Assembly (NCBI GenBank): GCA_003220975.1
Contig: QHTX01000182.1
Coordinates: forward strand, 1,544-14,914
DNA length: 13,371 nt
Source of the DNA: Gemmatimonadota bacterium
Lineage (GTDB): Bacteria; Gemmatimonadota; Gemmatimonadetes; Gemmatimonadales; GWC2-71-9
Direction: 5' to 3'
The position numbers were made by a program, and so were the translations under genes. A model generated the notes under the pieces. It did not search any database, had not been told where the DNA came from, and saw only the letters and a program-made list of their open reading frames with translations. Positions 7,012 through 13,371 of the stretch are shown piece after piece (the first letter of the stretch is position 1; each line of letters opens with the position of its first letter).

Positions 7012-8493
7012 ATGCGGCGGTCGGGTCTGGTTCTCGTCGTGCTCGCGCTCGCGGGGTGCACCGCCCTGCGCGATGCGTTCTCGGCGCACCCGGAGGTCGC
7101 GGGCACGGCGGCCGGGCAGACCCTCACGGTCGAGCGACTGGCGGACCTGGCGGGGCACGCGAAGCGGATCCCGCTCCGCGCCGAGGTGCTGACGAGCGTC
7201 GCGGGCGCCTACCTCGACTACGCCGTGTTCGTCGTGGAGCTGGCGCGCGGTCGCGACATGGACGACTCGGCGCTGGTGCTCGCCGCCGAGTGGCCGTCGG
7301 TGTCGCAGGTCCGGTGGGAGCGGTTTCACGAGGCGCTGGTGTCGGCACGGGTGAAGGTGACGCCGGCGCAGGCGGAGTCGGCCTACCGTGCGGGCACGGT
7401 GCGGCTGTTCCAGCACATTCTCATCCGGGTGCCACCCAATGCGGCGCCGCCCCAGCAGGACAAACAGCGGAAACAGGCCGAAGGGCTGCTGCGGCAGGCC
7501 GCCGCGCGGCACGGCGCCGACTTCGCCCAGCTCGCGAAGCGCTACTCCGACGATCCCGGCTCGAAGGCGCGGGGCGGCTATCTCCCCGCGACGGGCCGCG
7601 GGCAATTCGTGCCGGCGTTCGACAGCGCCGCCTGGAAGCTCGAGCCGGGCGCGATCAGCGACGTGGTCCGCTCCCCGTTCGGGTTCCACATCATCCGGCG
7701 GCCGCCGCTCGCCGAGGTACGCGATTCGTTCCAGGCGCAGCTCGAGAACGGGCGGACGATGCGCTTCGACTCGCTCTACCTCGACAGTCTCGCGAAGGTG
7801 CGCCGGCTCGAGATCGCGTCGTCAGCGCCGGCGCTGGTGCGGCAGGCGATCCCGCAGATCGTCGGGGCGCGCGACGACGGCCGCAAACTCGCGACCTACC
7901 AGGGGGGTGCCTTCCGCGTGAAGGATCTGGCGCGCTGGCTCCTGGCCCTGGACCCGAACGACGTGCGCGGCATCACGTCGGCGAGCGACGCGCAGCTGAC
8001 CCAGTTCGTGCGGATCCTGGCGCAGCGCGACATGCTGCTGCGCCAAGTCGACTCGGCGGGCGTGACGCTCGCCGCCGAGGATTGGCGGCAGATCCGCGCC
8101 GAGCACGATTCGGCGCTGAACGTGCTGGAGGGCTTGATCGGTGTCTCGCCGCAGCTGCTCAAAGACTCCGCCGCCGGCGAGCCGGCGCGGATTCGGCTCG
8201 CGATGGCGCGGCTCGACGCCTACCTGGATCGTGCGCTGAAGGAAGGGAAAGCGCAGCTCTTCCCGGTGCCGCCGTTCCTCGCGGGCGCGCTGCGCCAGGG
8301 CGGGCCGTGGTCGCTCAACGAAGCCGGGATCACCCGCGCCCTGGAGCGCGCCCAGGTGATCCGCTCCGCGGCGGACTCCGGCGGCGGTCCCCGTCCGTCC
8401 GCGGGCGCTCCGGCCGCGCCGCCCTCCGGTCTCAAGCGCGCGCCCGGCCCACCGCCGGTTCCCCCGGAGAGTGGCAAGCAACCGCCTCGCTAG
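7012..8493 (+). CDS. Parvulin-type peptidyl-prolyl isomerase lipoprotein
   Basis: 493 residues. The N-terminus is a lipoprotein signal with lipobox L13-A-G-C16, so the mature protein should be lipid-anchored at Cys16 and face the periplasm. A single parvulin/rotamase domain spans about residues 131-231: it opens with RLFQHILIRVP, has GADFAQLAKRYSDDPGS in the middle, and closes with SPFGFHIIRR. The family catalyses cis-trans isomerisation of X-Pro bonds during folding of exported proteins. A long, mostly alpha-helical region (about 240-440) has no match I recognise. The tail (about 445-493) is Pro/Gly/Ala-rich and resembles a disordered linker. Together with surA directly downstream, it points to an outer-membrane-protein folding role. 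An mfd-PPIase neighbourhood is, as far as I know, common in bacteria. The start is set by the AAGGAGA upstream. Confidence 0.88.
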   Translation: MRRSGLVLVVLALAGCTALRDAFSAHPEVAGTAAGQTLTVERLADLAGHAKRIPLRAEVLTSVAGAYLDYAVFVVELARGRDMDDSALVLAAEWPSVSQVRWERFHEALVSARVKVTPAQAESAYRAGTVRLFQHILIRVPPNAAPPQQDKQRKQAEGLLRQAAARHGADFAQLAKRYSDDPGSKARGGYLPATGRGQFVPAFDSAAWKLEPGAISDVVRSPFGFHIIRRPPLAEVRDSFQAQLENGRTMRFDSLYLDSLAKVRRLEIASSAPALVRQAIPQIVGARDDGRKLATYQGGAFRVKDLARWLLALDPNDVRGITSASDAQLTQFVRILAQRDMLLRQVDSAGVTLAAEDWRQIRAEHDSALNVLEGLIGVSPQLLKDSAAGEPARIRLAMARLDAYLDRALKEGKAQLFPVPPFLAGALRQGGPWSLNEAGITRALERAQVIRSAADSGGGPRPSAGAPAAPPSGLKRAPGPPPVPPESGKQPPR

Positions 8494-8494
8494 C

Positions 8495-9838
8495 ATGCGC
8501 ACGCGTCCCCCGGCGCTCGTCCTGCTGTGCCTCGCCGCCCTCGGGGCCCGACCGATCGCGGCGCAGGGGGGGGCGCGGACCCCCGCGCCCACCGGTCCGC
8601 GTCCGGTGGACCGCATCCTGGCGATCGTCGGCTCGAAGCCGATCCTCGCCTCGCAAGTCGAGGAGCAGCTCGCGTTGGCGCAGTCCCAGGGAGGGAAGAT
8701 CCCCGATGACTCAGCCGGACGCGACGCCGCGCGGCACCAGATCCTCGCCCAGATGGCGGACGAGGAGCTGATGGTGCAACAAGCGGAGCGGGACACCACC
8801 ATCAAGGTGACGGAGCAGGAAGTCCAGGAAGCCGTGGAGCAGACGGTCCAGAACGTGCGCAAGCAGTTCGCGTCCATCCCGGAGTTCCGGGCGCAGCTTC
8901 AGGCCGCGGGGTTCGTGTCCGAAGAGGAGTGGCGGCGCTGGCTCGCCGACCAACAGCGCCGCTCGATCCTGCAGCAGCGGCTGATCGAAGAGCTGAAGGG
9001 CAAGGGCAAGCTGCGGCCGATCCCGCCGACCGATGCGCAAATGCACGAGTTCTGGGAGGCGAACCGGGGGCAGCAGCCGAAGCGCCCTCCGGCGATCTCG
9101 TTCCGGCAGATCGTCGTCGTCCCGAAGCCCGACTCGGCGGCGCGGGCCCGCGCGCTGCAGCTCGCGGAATCGCTGTTCGTCGCGCTGCGCCACGGTGCCA
9201 GCTTCGCCGACGTGGCGAAGCAGTATTCGGCGGACAGCGCGTCGCGCGAGCAGGGCGGCGAGCTGGGCTGGTTCCGACGCGGCCTGATGGTCAAGGAGTT
9301 CGAGGACGTCGCGTTCCGGCTCAAGCCCGGCGAGATCTCGCCGCCGGTGGAGACGGAGTTCGGTTACCACATCATCCAGGTGGAGCGCGCGCAGCCCGCG
9401 GAAATCCTCGCCCGCCACGTGCTGATCCAGGCGAAGCTCTCGCCGGCGCAGATCGCCCTGGCGAAGCGCGCAGCGGATTCGGTGCACGACGCCCTGGCGG
9501 CGGGAGGGGGCGCCTCGTTCGACACGTTGGCCCGGCGCTATTCCGACCCCAACGAGCCCAAGCTCGCCGACGGGCTGCCCATCGCGCAGCTGCCGCCCGA
9601 TTACGCCAAGGCGGTGGGGAACGACACGGTGCCGGGCCTCAAGCCGGTGTTCGTCGCCGGCGCCGCGACGCCGCGGCCCCGCTTCATCGTGTTCGAGCTC
9701 CTGAAGCGCCTGCCCGAGGGAGAGCTGAGCTTCGAGGACGTGAAGGACCGGATTAAGGACGCCCTGTCCCAGCAGCTCGCGATCAAGCATTACCTCGAGA
9801 TCCTGCGTCGCACCACGTACGTCGACGTCCGGTTCTGA
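8495..9838 (+). CDS. surA: SurA-like periplasmic chaperone / peptidyl-prolyl isomerase
   Basis: From ATG 8495 the product is 447 residues (E. coli SurA 428). An in-frame GTG at 8471 would add MASNRLAS in front, but it overlaps the previous gene and has poor spacing, so the ATG is preferred. Residues 1-23 form a signal peptide ending PIAAQ. The SurA N-terminal chaperone domain spans about 37-190 and opens with VDRILAIVGSKPILASQVEE. Rotamase domain 1 (about 200-298) is well conserved, with GGELGWFRRG and FGYHIIQVE. Rotamase domain 2 (about 304-404) is diverged and lacks the GG-LG and FGYHI features. A C-terminal helix (408-447) packs against the N domain in known SurA. Its role is escorting outer-membrane proteins through the periplasm. 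The stop is 4 bases before pdxA, a surA-pdxA linkage also found in proteobacteria. Confidence 0.9.
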   Translation: MRTRPPALVLLCLAALGARPIAAQGGARTPAPTGPRPVDRILAIVGSKPILASQVEEQLALAQSQGGKIPDDSAGRDAARHQILAQMADEELMVQQAERDTTIKVTEQEVQEAVEQTVQNVRKQFASIPEFRAQLQAAGFVSEEEWRRWLADQQRRSILQQRLIEELKGKGKLRPIPPTDAQMHEFWEANRGQQPKRPPAISFRQIVVVPKPDSAARARALQLAESLFVALRHGASFADVAKQYSADSASREQGGELGWFRRGLMVKEFEDVAFRLKPGEISPPVETEFGYHIIQVERAQPAEILARHVLIQAKLSPAQIALAKRAADSVHDALAAGGGASFDTLARRYSDPNEPKLADGLPIAQLPPDYAKAVGNDTVPGLKPVFVAGAATPRPRFIVFELLKRLPEGELSFEDVKDRIKDALSQQLAIKHYLEILRRTTYVDVRF

Positions 9839-9842
9839 CGCC

Positions 9843-10751
9843 GTGTCCCGCCGCCCACCCCGTCTCGCCGTCACGCTCGGCGACCCGCGGGGCATCGGGC
9901 CGGAGGTCGTGGCCAAGGCGCTCGCCCCGGGCCTGGACGCGGGCATCACGCTGATCGGCGCGGACGAGCAGATCGCGGACATTCCGGCGCAGCGGAAGAT
10001 CGGGGTCGGGTCCTGGGGAGGGGGAGCGGGGAGCGGGGAGCAGGGAGCGGGGCGGCTGGCGGGCGTCGCAGTCGAACAGGCCGTCGCGCTCGCCCGGGAC
10101 GGTGTGGTCGATGCAATCGTCACGGGCCCGGTGCACAAGCACGCGCTCCACGTCGCGGGGTTCCGGTATCCAGGCCTGACCGAGCTGGTCGCGCACCTCG
10201 CGGGCGGTGGAGAGGCGGCGATGATGCTGGCGACGGGGAAGCTGCGCGTCGTCCTCGTGACCACGCACATCGCGCTCAAAGAGGTGCCCGCGCAGGTGAC
10301 GACGGAGCGCGTGCTGCGCTGCGGCCGGGTCACCGAGCGGGCGCTCGCCGCGTGGTGGGGCATCGCCCGGCCGCGTCTCGCCCTATGCGCGTTGAATCCG
10401 CACGCCGGTGAATCGGGGCTGTTCGGCGACGAAGACGACCGGATCCTGCTGCCGGCGGCCAGGGAGCTGGGCGCTGCTGGGCCGCTGCCCGCCGACACCG
10501 TCTTCGTGCGGGCGCTCAAGGGGGAGTTCGACGCCGTGCTCGCGCCGTATCACGACGTCGGGATGACGGCCGTCAAGGTGGCGGGCTTCGGCACGGGCGT
10601 GAACGTGACCATCGGACTGCCGTTTCCCCGTGTGGCGCCCGATCACGGCACGGCGCTCGACATCGCGGGGAAGGGGGTCGCCGATCCCGGCTCGATGCGG
10701 GCGGCGCTGGAGCTGGCAGTGGAGCTGGCGCAGCGCAGTCGCAAGCCGTAG
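9843..10751 (+). CDS. pdxA: 4-hydroxythreonine-4-phosphate dehydrogenase
   Basis: PdxA oxidises 4-phosphohydroxy-L-threonine in the DXP-dependent route to pyridoxal 5'-phosphate. It is a cytosolic, metal-dependent dimer. The product is 302 residues from GTG 9843; E. coli PdxA has 329. Family motifs are present: VTLGDPRGIGPEVV (10-23), TGPVHK (94-99), TTHIALKEVP (140-149), NPHAGESG (185-192), YHDVGMTAVK (236-245) and PDHGTALDIAGKG (266-278). The three metal-binding His fall at 142, 187 and 237. The conserved GHTE motif reads G111-L-T-E114, so Leu112 replaces the His equivalent to E. coli His136. Residues about 55-71 are a Gly-rich segment coded by a GGGGAGC-type repeat, where homologues have a longer variable stretch. 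The gene is probably coupled to surA and converges on hisG. Confidence 0.9.
   Translation: MSRRPPRLAVTLGDPRGIGPEVVAKALAPGLDAGITLIGADEQIADIPAQRKIGVGSWGGGAGSGEQGAGRLAGVAVEQAVALARDGVVDAIVTGPVHKHALHVAGFRYPGLTELVAHLAGGGEAAMMLATGKLRVVLVTTHIALKEVPAQVTTERVLRCGRVTERALAAWWGIARPRLALCALNPHAGESGLFGDEDDRILLPAARELGAAGPLPADTVFVRALKGEFDAVLAPYHDVGMTAVKVAGFGTGVNVTIGLPFPRVAPDHGTALDIAGKGVADPGSMRAALELAVELAQRSRKP
10015..10053 (+). repeat. GGGGAGC tandem repeat, copy 3 (in pdxA)
   Basis: This is the longest of the three purine tracts: about five units of GGGGAGC or GGGAGCA type in tandem. It codes a Gly/Ala/Ser/Glu loop in PdxA. It shares a 17-of-18 match with the copy at 6522-6539. Confidence 0.65.
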
Positions 10752-10793
10752 GCCGCAAGCCGTACGGGTCTCGACCTACGCCTTACGGCTGGC
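10741..10793. terminator. Repeat-rich convergent junction, possible bidirectional terminator
   Basis: Two direct copies of GCAAGCCGTA (10741-10750, 10755-10764) end pdxA and fill the gap. AGCCGTA at 10758-10764 pairs with TACGGCT at 10784-10790, inside the 3' end of hisG. GGTC/GACC and CGTA/TACG pairs lie in between. The elements can fold as a hairpin on either strand between the convergent genes. There is no clear run of T after the stem, so an intrinsic terminator is only a possibility. Confidence 0.35.
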
Positions 10794-11423
10794 TTCTTGG
10801 AGCTTGGCCAACAGCTTCTGGTGCAGCTCCAGCTTCAGTTTCTGGCTCGCCCGGTTCACCACCACGACCGCGCCCACATCCAGGATCTTGACGCGCTCCA
10901 CGAGGCCGTTCTCGCGCAACGTGCGTCCCGTGTCCACGAGATCCACGATCCAATGCGCCAGGCCGAGCAACGGCGCCACCTCGACCGATCCCGCCACGGT
11001 GATGACCTCGACGCCGAGCCCGGTGTCCGCGAAGAAGGCCCGCGTGAGCCGCGGGTACTTCGTCGCGACCCGAGGCGTCACCCCGCTCGGCAGTGAGGGA
11101 AACGGGACGTCGTGAGGGCTCGCGACGACCATGCGGCAGGAACCGAAGCCGAGGGCCAGCGGTTCGAGCACGTCGGCTTCCGTCTCGCGCAGCACGTCGG
11201 TACCGGTGACGCCCAGGTCCGCGGCGCCCGACCCGACGTACACGGGCACGTCGGCGGGCTTCACGAACAGGAACGCGAGCGCGCCGTCCTCGGACGGTAC
11301 GACGAGCCGGCGGCTCGCGGGGTCCTCCCCCACTCCCACGGGCGCACCGATCCTCCTGAACAGCTCACGCGTGGGCTCGAGCAGGCGCCCCTTGGCGAGC
11401 GCCACCTTGAGGAGGGCGTTCAC
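10776..11423 (-). CDS. hisG: ATP phosphoribosyltransferase catalytic subunit, short form
   Basis: HisG joins ATP and PRPP in the first committed step of histidine synthesis. At 215 residues this is the short form, lacking the C-terminal ACT-like regulatory domain of the roughly 300-residue enzyme. Such enzymes act only as a complex with HisZ, encoded just upstream. Motifs: LKVALAKGRLLEPT (5-18), the VTGTDVL segment (72-78), and the PRPP-binding segment AGSVEVAPLLG...DLVDTGRTLRENGL (144-174). The start is GTG at 11423-11421, overlapping the hisZ stop as GTGA; this places the KVALAKGRL strand at the usual distance from the N-terminus. The 3' end (ASRKA, stop TAG) forms part of an inverted repeat shared with the convergent pdxA end. 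Feedback inhibition by histidine would be expected through HisZ. Confidence 0.93.
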   Translation of the reverse strand: MNALLKVALAKGRLLEPTRELFRRIGAPVGVGEDPASRRLVVPSEDGALAFLFVKPADVPVYVGSGAADLGVTGTDVLRETEADVLEPLALGFGSCRMVVASPHDVPFPSLPSGVTPRVATKYPRLTRAFFADTGLGVEVITVAGSVEVAPLLGLAHWIVDLVDTGRTLRENGLVERVKILDVGAVVVVNRASQKLKLELHQKLLAKLQEASRKA

Positions 11424-12385
11424 GAGACGGGCACCGCCTCCACGAGCGTGTCGAGGTCGAGCGCCAGGCCCACCGCGGGCAGCGCCCGGCCGAAGCGTGC
11501 CATGAGGTCGTCGTAGCGGCCGCCCGCGCCCACCGCGGCGCCGGCGCCCGCGACGAACACCTCGAAGTGTATCCCCGTGTAATAATCGAGTCCGCGTACC
11601 TCGCCGAAGTCATAGACCACGTGCCGCCGGTCGTCGTCCGTGAGCGCGGCGTCGACGGCCCGTAGCCGGTCGATCGCCTCGCGCGCCTGGGACGAGTCGC
11701 GCGCCACGCGCGCCGCGCGGTCGAGCGCGTCGCGCCGGCCGATGATGAACGGCAGCTCGGTGAGCGGGCCGGGCGCGGCGGCCGCGAGGCCCGCGGCGTC
11801 CTTGCGGTCGATCAGGCGGCGCACCGCGGCGCGCTCCTCGGGCGGGAGCCGGGCGAGCGCCGGGGCGAGCGCGCCGACGTGCCCCAGGTTCACCTGGAAC
11901 TCCCGCGCGCCCGAGGCGCGTACCAGCCCGAGCGCGAGGCGCAGCACCTCGACATCGGCCCCGGTGGCCGCCTCACCGAGCAGCTCGCCGCCGACCTGGA
12001 GGATCTCGCGGGGCCGGCGACCTTCGCGCTCGGGGTCCTGGCGGAACACCTTGCCGGCGTACGAGAGGCGCAGCGGCGTGGGTCGATCGGCCAGCTTCGT
12101 GGCCGCGAGGCGCGCCACGCTCGCCGTGAAGTCGTAGCGCAGGGCGAGCAGCCGCCCGTCGAGATCGAGGAAGCGAATCAGCCGGTCGGCCACATCGGGT
12201 GCCTCCCCCCCGGCGCGCACGAACACCTCGGCGTACTCGAACGTCGGCGGGATGATCTCCTCGTAGCCCGCCGCCTCGAGCCGTTCCAGCATGCGCGTCT
12301 GCAGCTGGCGCCGCCGGCGCACGGCTTCGCCTGCGAGATCGAGCGCCCCGGGTGGAATCGGCGCGATCGCCGAGCGCGGCTTCAC
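11420..12385 (-). CDS. hisZ: ATP phosphoribosyltransferase regulatory subunit
   Basis: 321 residues resembling the catalytic core of histidyl-tRNA synthetase, but ending right after motif 3, with no anticodon-binding domain. That truncation is the hallmark of HisZ, the regulatory subunit that activates short HisG and binds histidine. Features: PPGALDLAGEAVRRRR (11-26), LALRYDFTASVARLA (80-94, motif-2 region start), YAGKVFRQDPEREGRRPREI (109-128), RGLDYYTG (264-271) and GAGGRYDDL (287 onward). The adjacent short hisG argues strongly for HisZ over HisS. The start GTG at 12385-12383 overlaps the stop of the upstream CBS-domain gene as GTGA, and the stop overlaps hisG the same way. The gene is therefore probably translated by coupling within one transcript. 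Confidence 0.92.
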   Translation of the reverse strand: MKPRSAIAPIPPGALDLAGEAVRRRRQLQTRMLERLEAAGYEEIIPPTFEYAEVFVRAGGEAPDVADRLIRFLDLDGRLLALRYDFTASVARLAATKLADRPTPLRLSYAGKVFRQDPEREGRRPREILQVGGELLGEAATGADVEVLRLALGLVRASGAREFQVNLGHVGALAPALARLPPEERAAVRRLIDRKDAAGLAAAAPGPLTELPFIIGRRDALDRAARVARDSSQAREAIDRLRAVDAALTDDDRRHVVYDFGEVRGLDYYTGIHFEVFVAGAGAAVGAGGRYDDLMARFGRALPAVGLALDLDTLVEAVPVS

Positions 12386-13371
12386 CGTACCACCCGCACG
12401 GCGCCCACGCGCCGGCTGTCCATCTCGACGATCTCGAAGACGGCGCCCTTCACGGCGACCTGGTCGCCGACCTTGGGGAGGCGGCCGAGCACGCCGAACA
12501 GGTAGCCGCCGATGGTGGTGTAGTCCCCTTCGTCGAGCTGCAGTCCGAACGCGCCGTTCACATCGCGGATCGGCGTCGAGCCCGACACGAGCGGCGCTTC
12601 GCCCGCGGCGGCGGCCCGCACCAGATCACCGGTGGGGCGGTCGTACTCGTCGTAGATCTGGCCGACGATCTCCTCGAGCAGGTCTTCCATCGTCACGAGG
12701 CCCGCGGTGCCCCCGAACTCGTCGAGCACGATGGCGAGATGGCTCTTCTGCCGCTTCATGTCCGCCAGCACGTCCTCGACCTCGCGCGTGCCCGGCACGA
12801 ACATCGCGGGCCGCACCACCGCCCGGAGACCGCCCCCCTTCGCGGAGCGCACGCCCGCCAGGATGTCCTTCGCGTGCACCACACCGAGTATGTCGTCGAG
12901 CGATTCGCCGTACACGGGATAGCGCGAGCGCCCGGCGACGGCCACTTGGTCCGCCGCCTCCTCGAGCGTGAGGTCGGCCGGCAGCGCCACCATCTCCGTG
13001 CGCGGGGTCATCACCTCGCGGGCGCTCTTCTCGCTGAACTCGAACACGCCCTGGAGCAGCCGCGCGTCGTCGGCGTCGAGCTTGCCGCGCTTCTGGCTCT
13101 GCTCCACCAGCATCCGCAGCTCCTCCGGCGAATGGATGCGATCGAGCTCCGCGGTCGTGCCCTTCACGCCCAGCAGCCGGACGACGCGGTTGGCGCTGCG
13201 GTTCAAGAGCTCGGTGAACGGCCGCGTGATCCAGGAGAAGACGATCAGCGGGGCGGCGATCCAGCGGCTCGTCCGCTCGGGATAGGTGATCGCCCACGCC
13301 TTCGGCGCCTGCTCGCCGAACACGACGTGCAGGAAGGAGATCACCGCGACGGCGAGCACGGAGGCCAGTCC
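12382..13371 (-). CDS. HlyC/CorC (CNNM-type) CBS-domain membrane protein, 5' end beyond window
   Basis: The frame is open to the window edge, so 329 C-terminal residues are seen and the true start is missing. The visible part opens in a DUF21 transmembrane domain: a hydrophobic segment, then VVFGEQAPKAWAITYPE, matching the family's GE-PK signature, then another membrane segment (WIAAPLIVFSWI). Numbering from the first visible GTG codon (13359), two CBS motifs follow, at about 117-172 (MTPRTEMVALPADLTLEEA) and about 186-240 (LDEFGGTAGLVTMEDLLEEI). A C-terminal CorC/HlyC domain lies at about 255-325 (GDYTTIGGYLFGVLGRLPKV). Members are linked to magnesium or cobalt efflux and sense adenine nucleotides through CBS pairs; older annotations say hemolysin. 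Some members have other or unknown roles. The gene precedes hisZ with a GTGA overlap. Confidence 0.9.
   Translation of the reverse strand, partial: GLASVLAVAVISFLHVVFGEQAPKAWAITYPERTSRWIAAPLIVFSWITRPFTELLNRSANRVVRLLGVKGTTAELDRIHSPEELRMLVEQSQKRGKLDADDARLLQGVFEFSEKSAREVMTPRTEMVALPADLTLEEAADQVAVAGRSRYPVYGESLDDILGVVHAKDILAGVRSAKGGGLRAVVRPAMFVPGTREVEDVLADMKRQKSHLAIVLDEFGGTAGLVTMEDLLEEIVGQIYDEYDRPTGDLVRAAAAGEAPLVSGSTPIRDVNGAFGLQLDEGDYTTIGGYLFGVLGRLPKVGDQVAVKGAVFEIVEMDSRRVGAVRVVR

Noticed and set aside
5712..7127. Minus-strand open frame of about 470 codons under mfd
   Set aside because: It is antisense to the Mfd motor motifs; the composition is that of a shadow frame.
8711..10519. Minus-strand open frame of about 600 codons across surA and pdxA
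   Set aside because: It is antisense to two clearly recognisable genes, rich in Arg/Ala/Ser, with no motif. It is long only because stop codons are rare at this GC.
11420..12385. hisS (histidyl-tRNA synthetase) as the identity of the gene before hisG
   Set aside because: It is only 321 residues, lacks the anticodon-binding domain, and sits next to a short HisG, so HisZ fits better.
1..13371. tRNA, rRNA, CRISPR array, insertion sequence or phage genes
   Set aside because: I saw no cloverleaf, no regularly spaced repeats with unique spacers, no transposase or integrase motif, and no stretch of markedly different composition.

Overview
This is a GC-rich, densely packed chromosomal window. It holds housekeeping genes in a conserved order and shows no mobile element, CRISPR array, rRNA or tRNA. 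GC content, frequent GTG starts, 4-base start/stop overlaps, an aromatic-rich exported DUF4384 protein, and the order DUF58 - BatA-like - mfd - PPIase lipoprotein - surA - pdxA, with a short-form HisG plus HisZ, fit a Gram-negative environmental bacterium. My best guess is Gemmatimonadota or a relative. This is inference from composition and gene content, not from a marker gene.

Layout. (1) 1-974, minus strand: an exported DUF4384-domain protein whose 3' end lies outside the window. (2) 975-1145: the only sizeable intergenic gap, between divergent genes, so probably holding promoters for both sides. (3) 1146-10751, plus strand: one tight co-directional block. It comprises a DUF58 protein, a BatA-like membrane protein, mfd, a parvulin-type lipoprotein, surA and pdxA. 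Gaps are a few bases or overlaps; the largest, 10 bp, carries a strong Shine-Dalgarno. (4) 10752-10775: a 24-bp convergent gap with short direct and inverted repeats. (5) 10776-13371, minus strand: a HlyC/CorC-type CBS-domain membrane protein (5' end outside the window), then hisZ, then hisG, each overlapping the next by GTGA.

The plus block joins envelope functions (DUF58/BatA, a PPIase lipoprotein and the outer-membrane-protein chaperone SurA) to transcription-coupled repair (Mfd) and vitamin B6 synthesis (PdxA). The surA-pdxA pair is also found in proteobacteria. HisG of the short type needs HisZ as its regulatory subunit, so the two adjacent genes encode one enzyme.

The main anomalies are four. 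mfd is split by a frameshift with about 40 bases missing at the start of its RNA-polymerase-interaction domain. A GGGGAGC-type repeat recurs in three loop-coding positions of mfd and pdxA. PdxA has Leu where a substrate-binding His is expected. The exported DUF4384 protein carries a CXXCH motif. I see no convincing new defence or biosynthetic system here.
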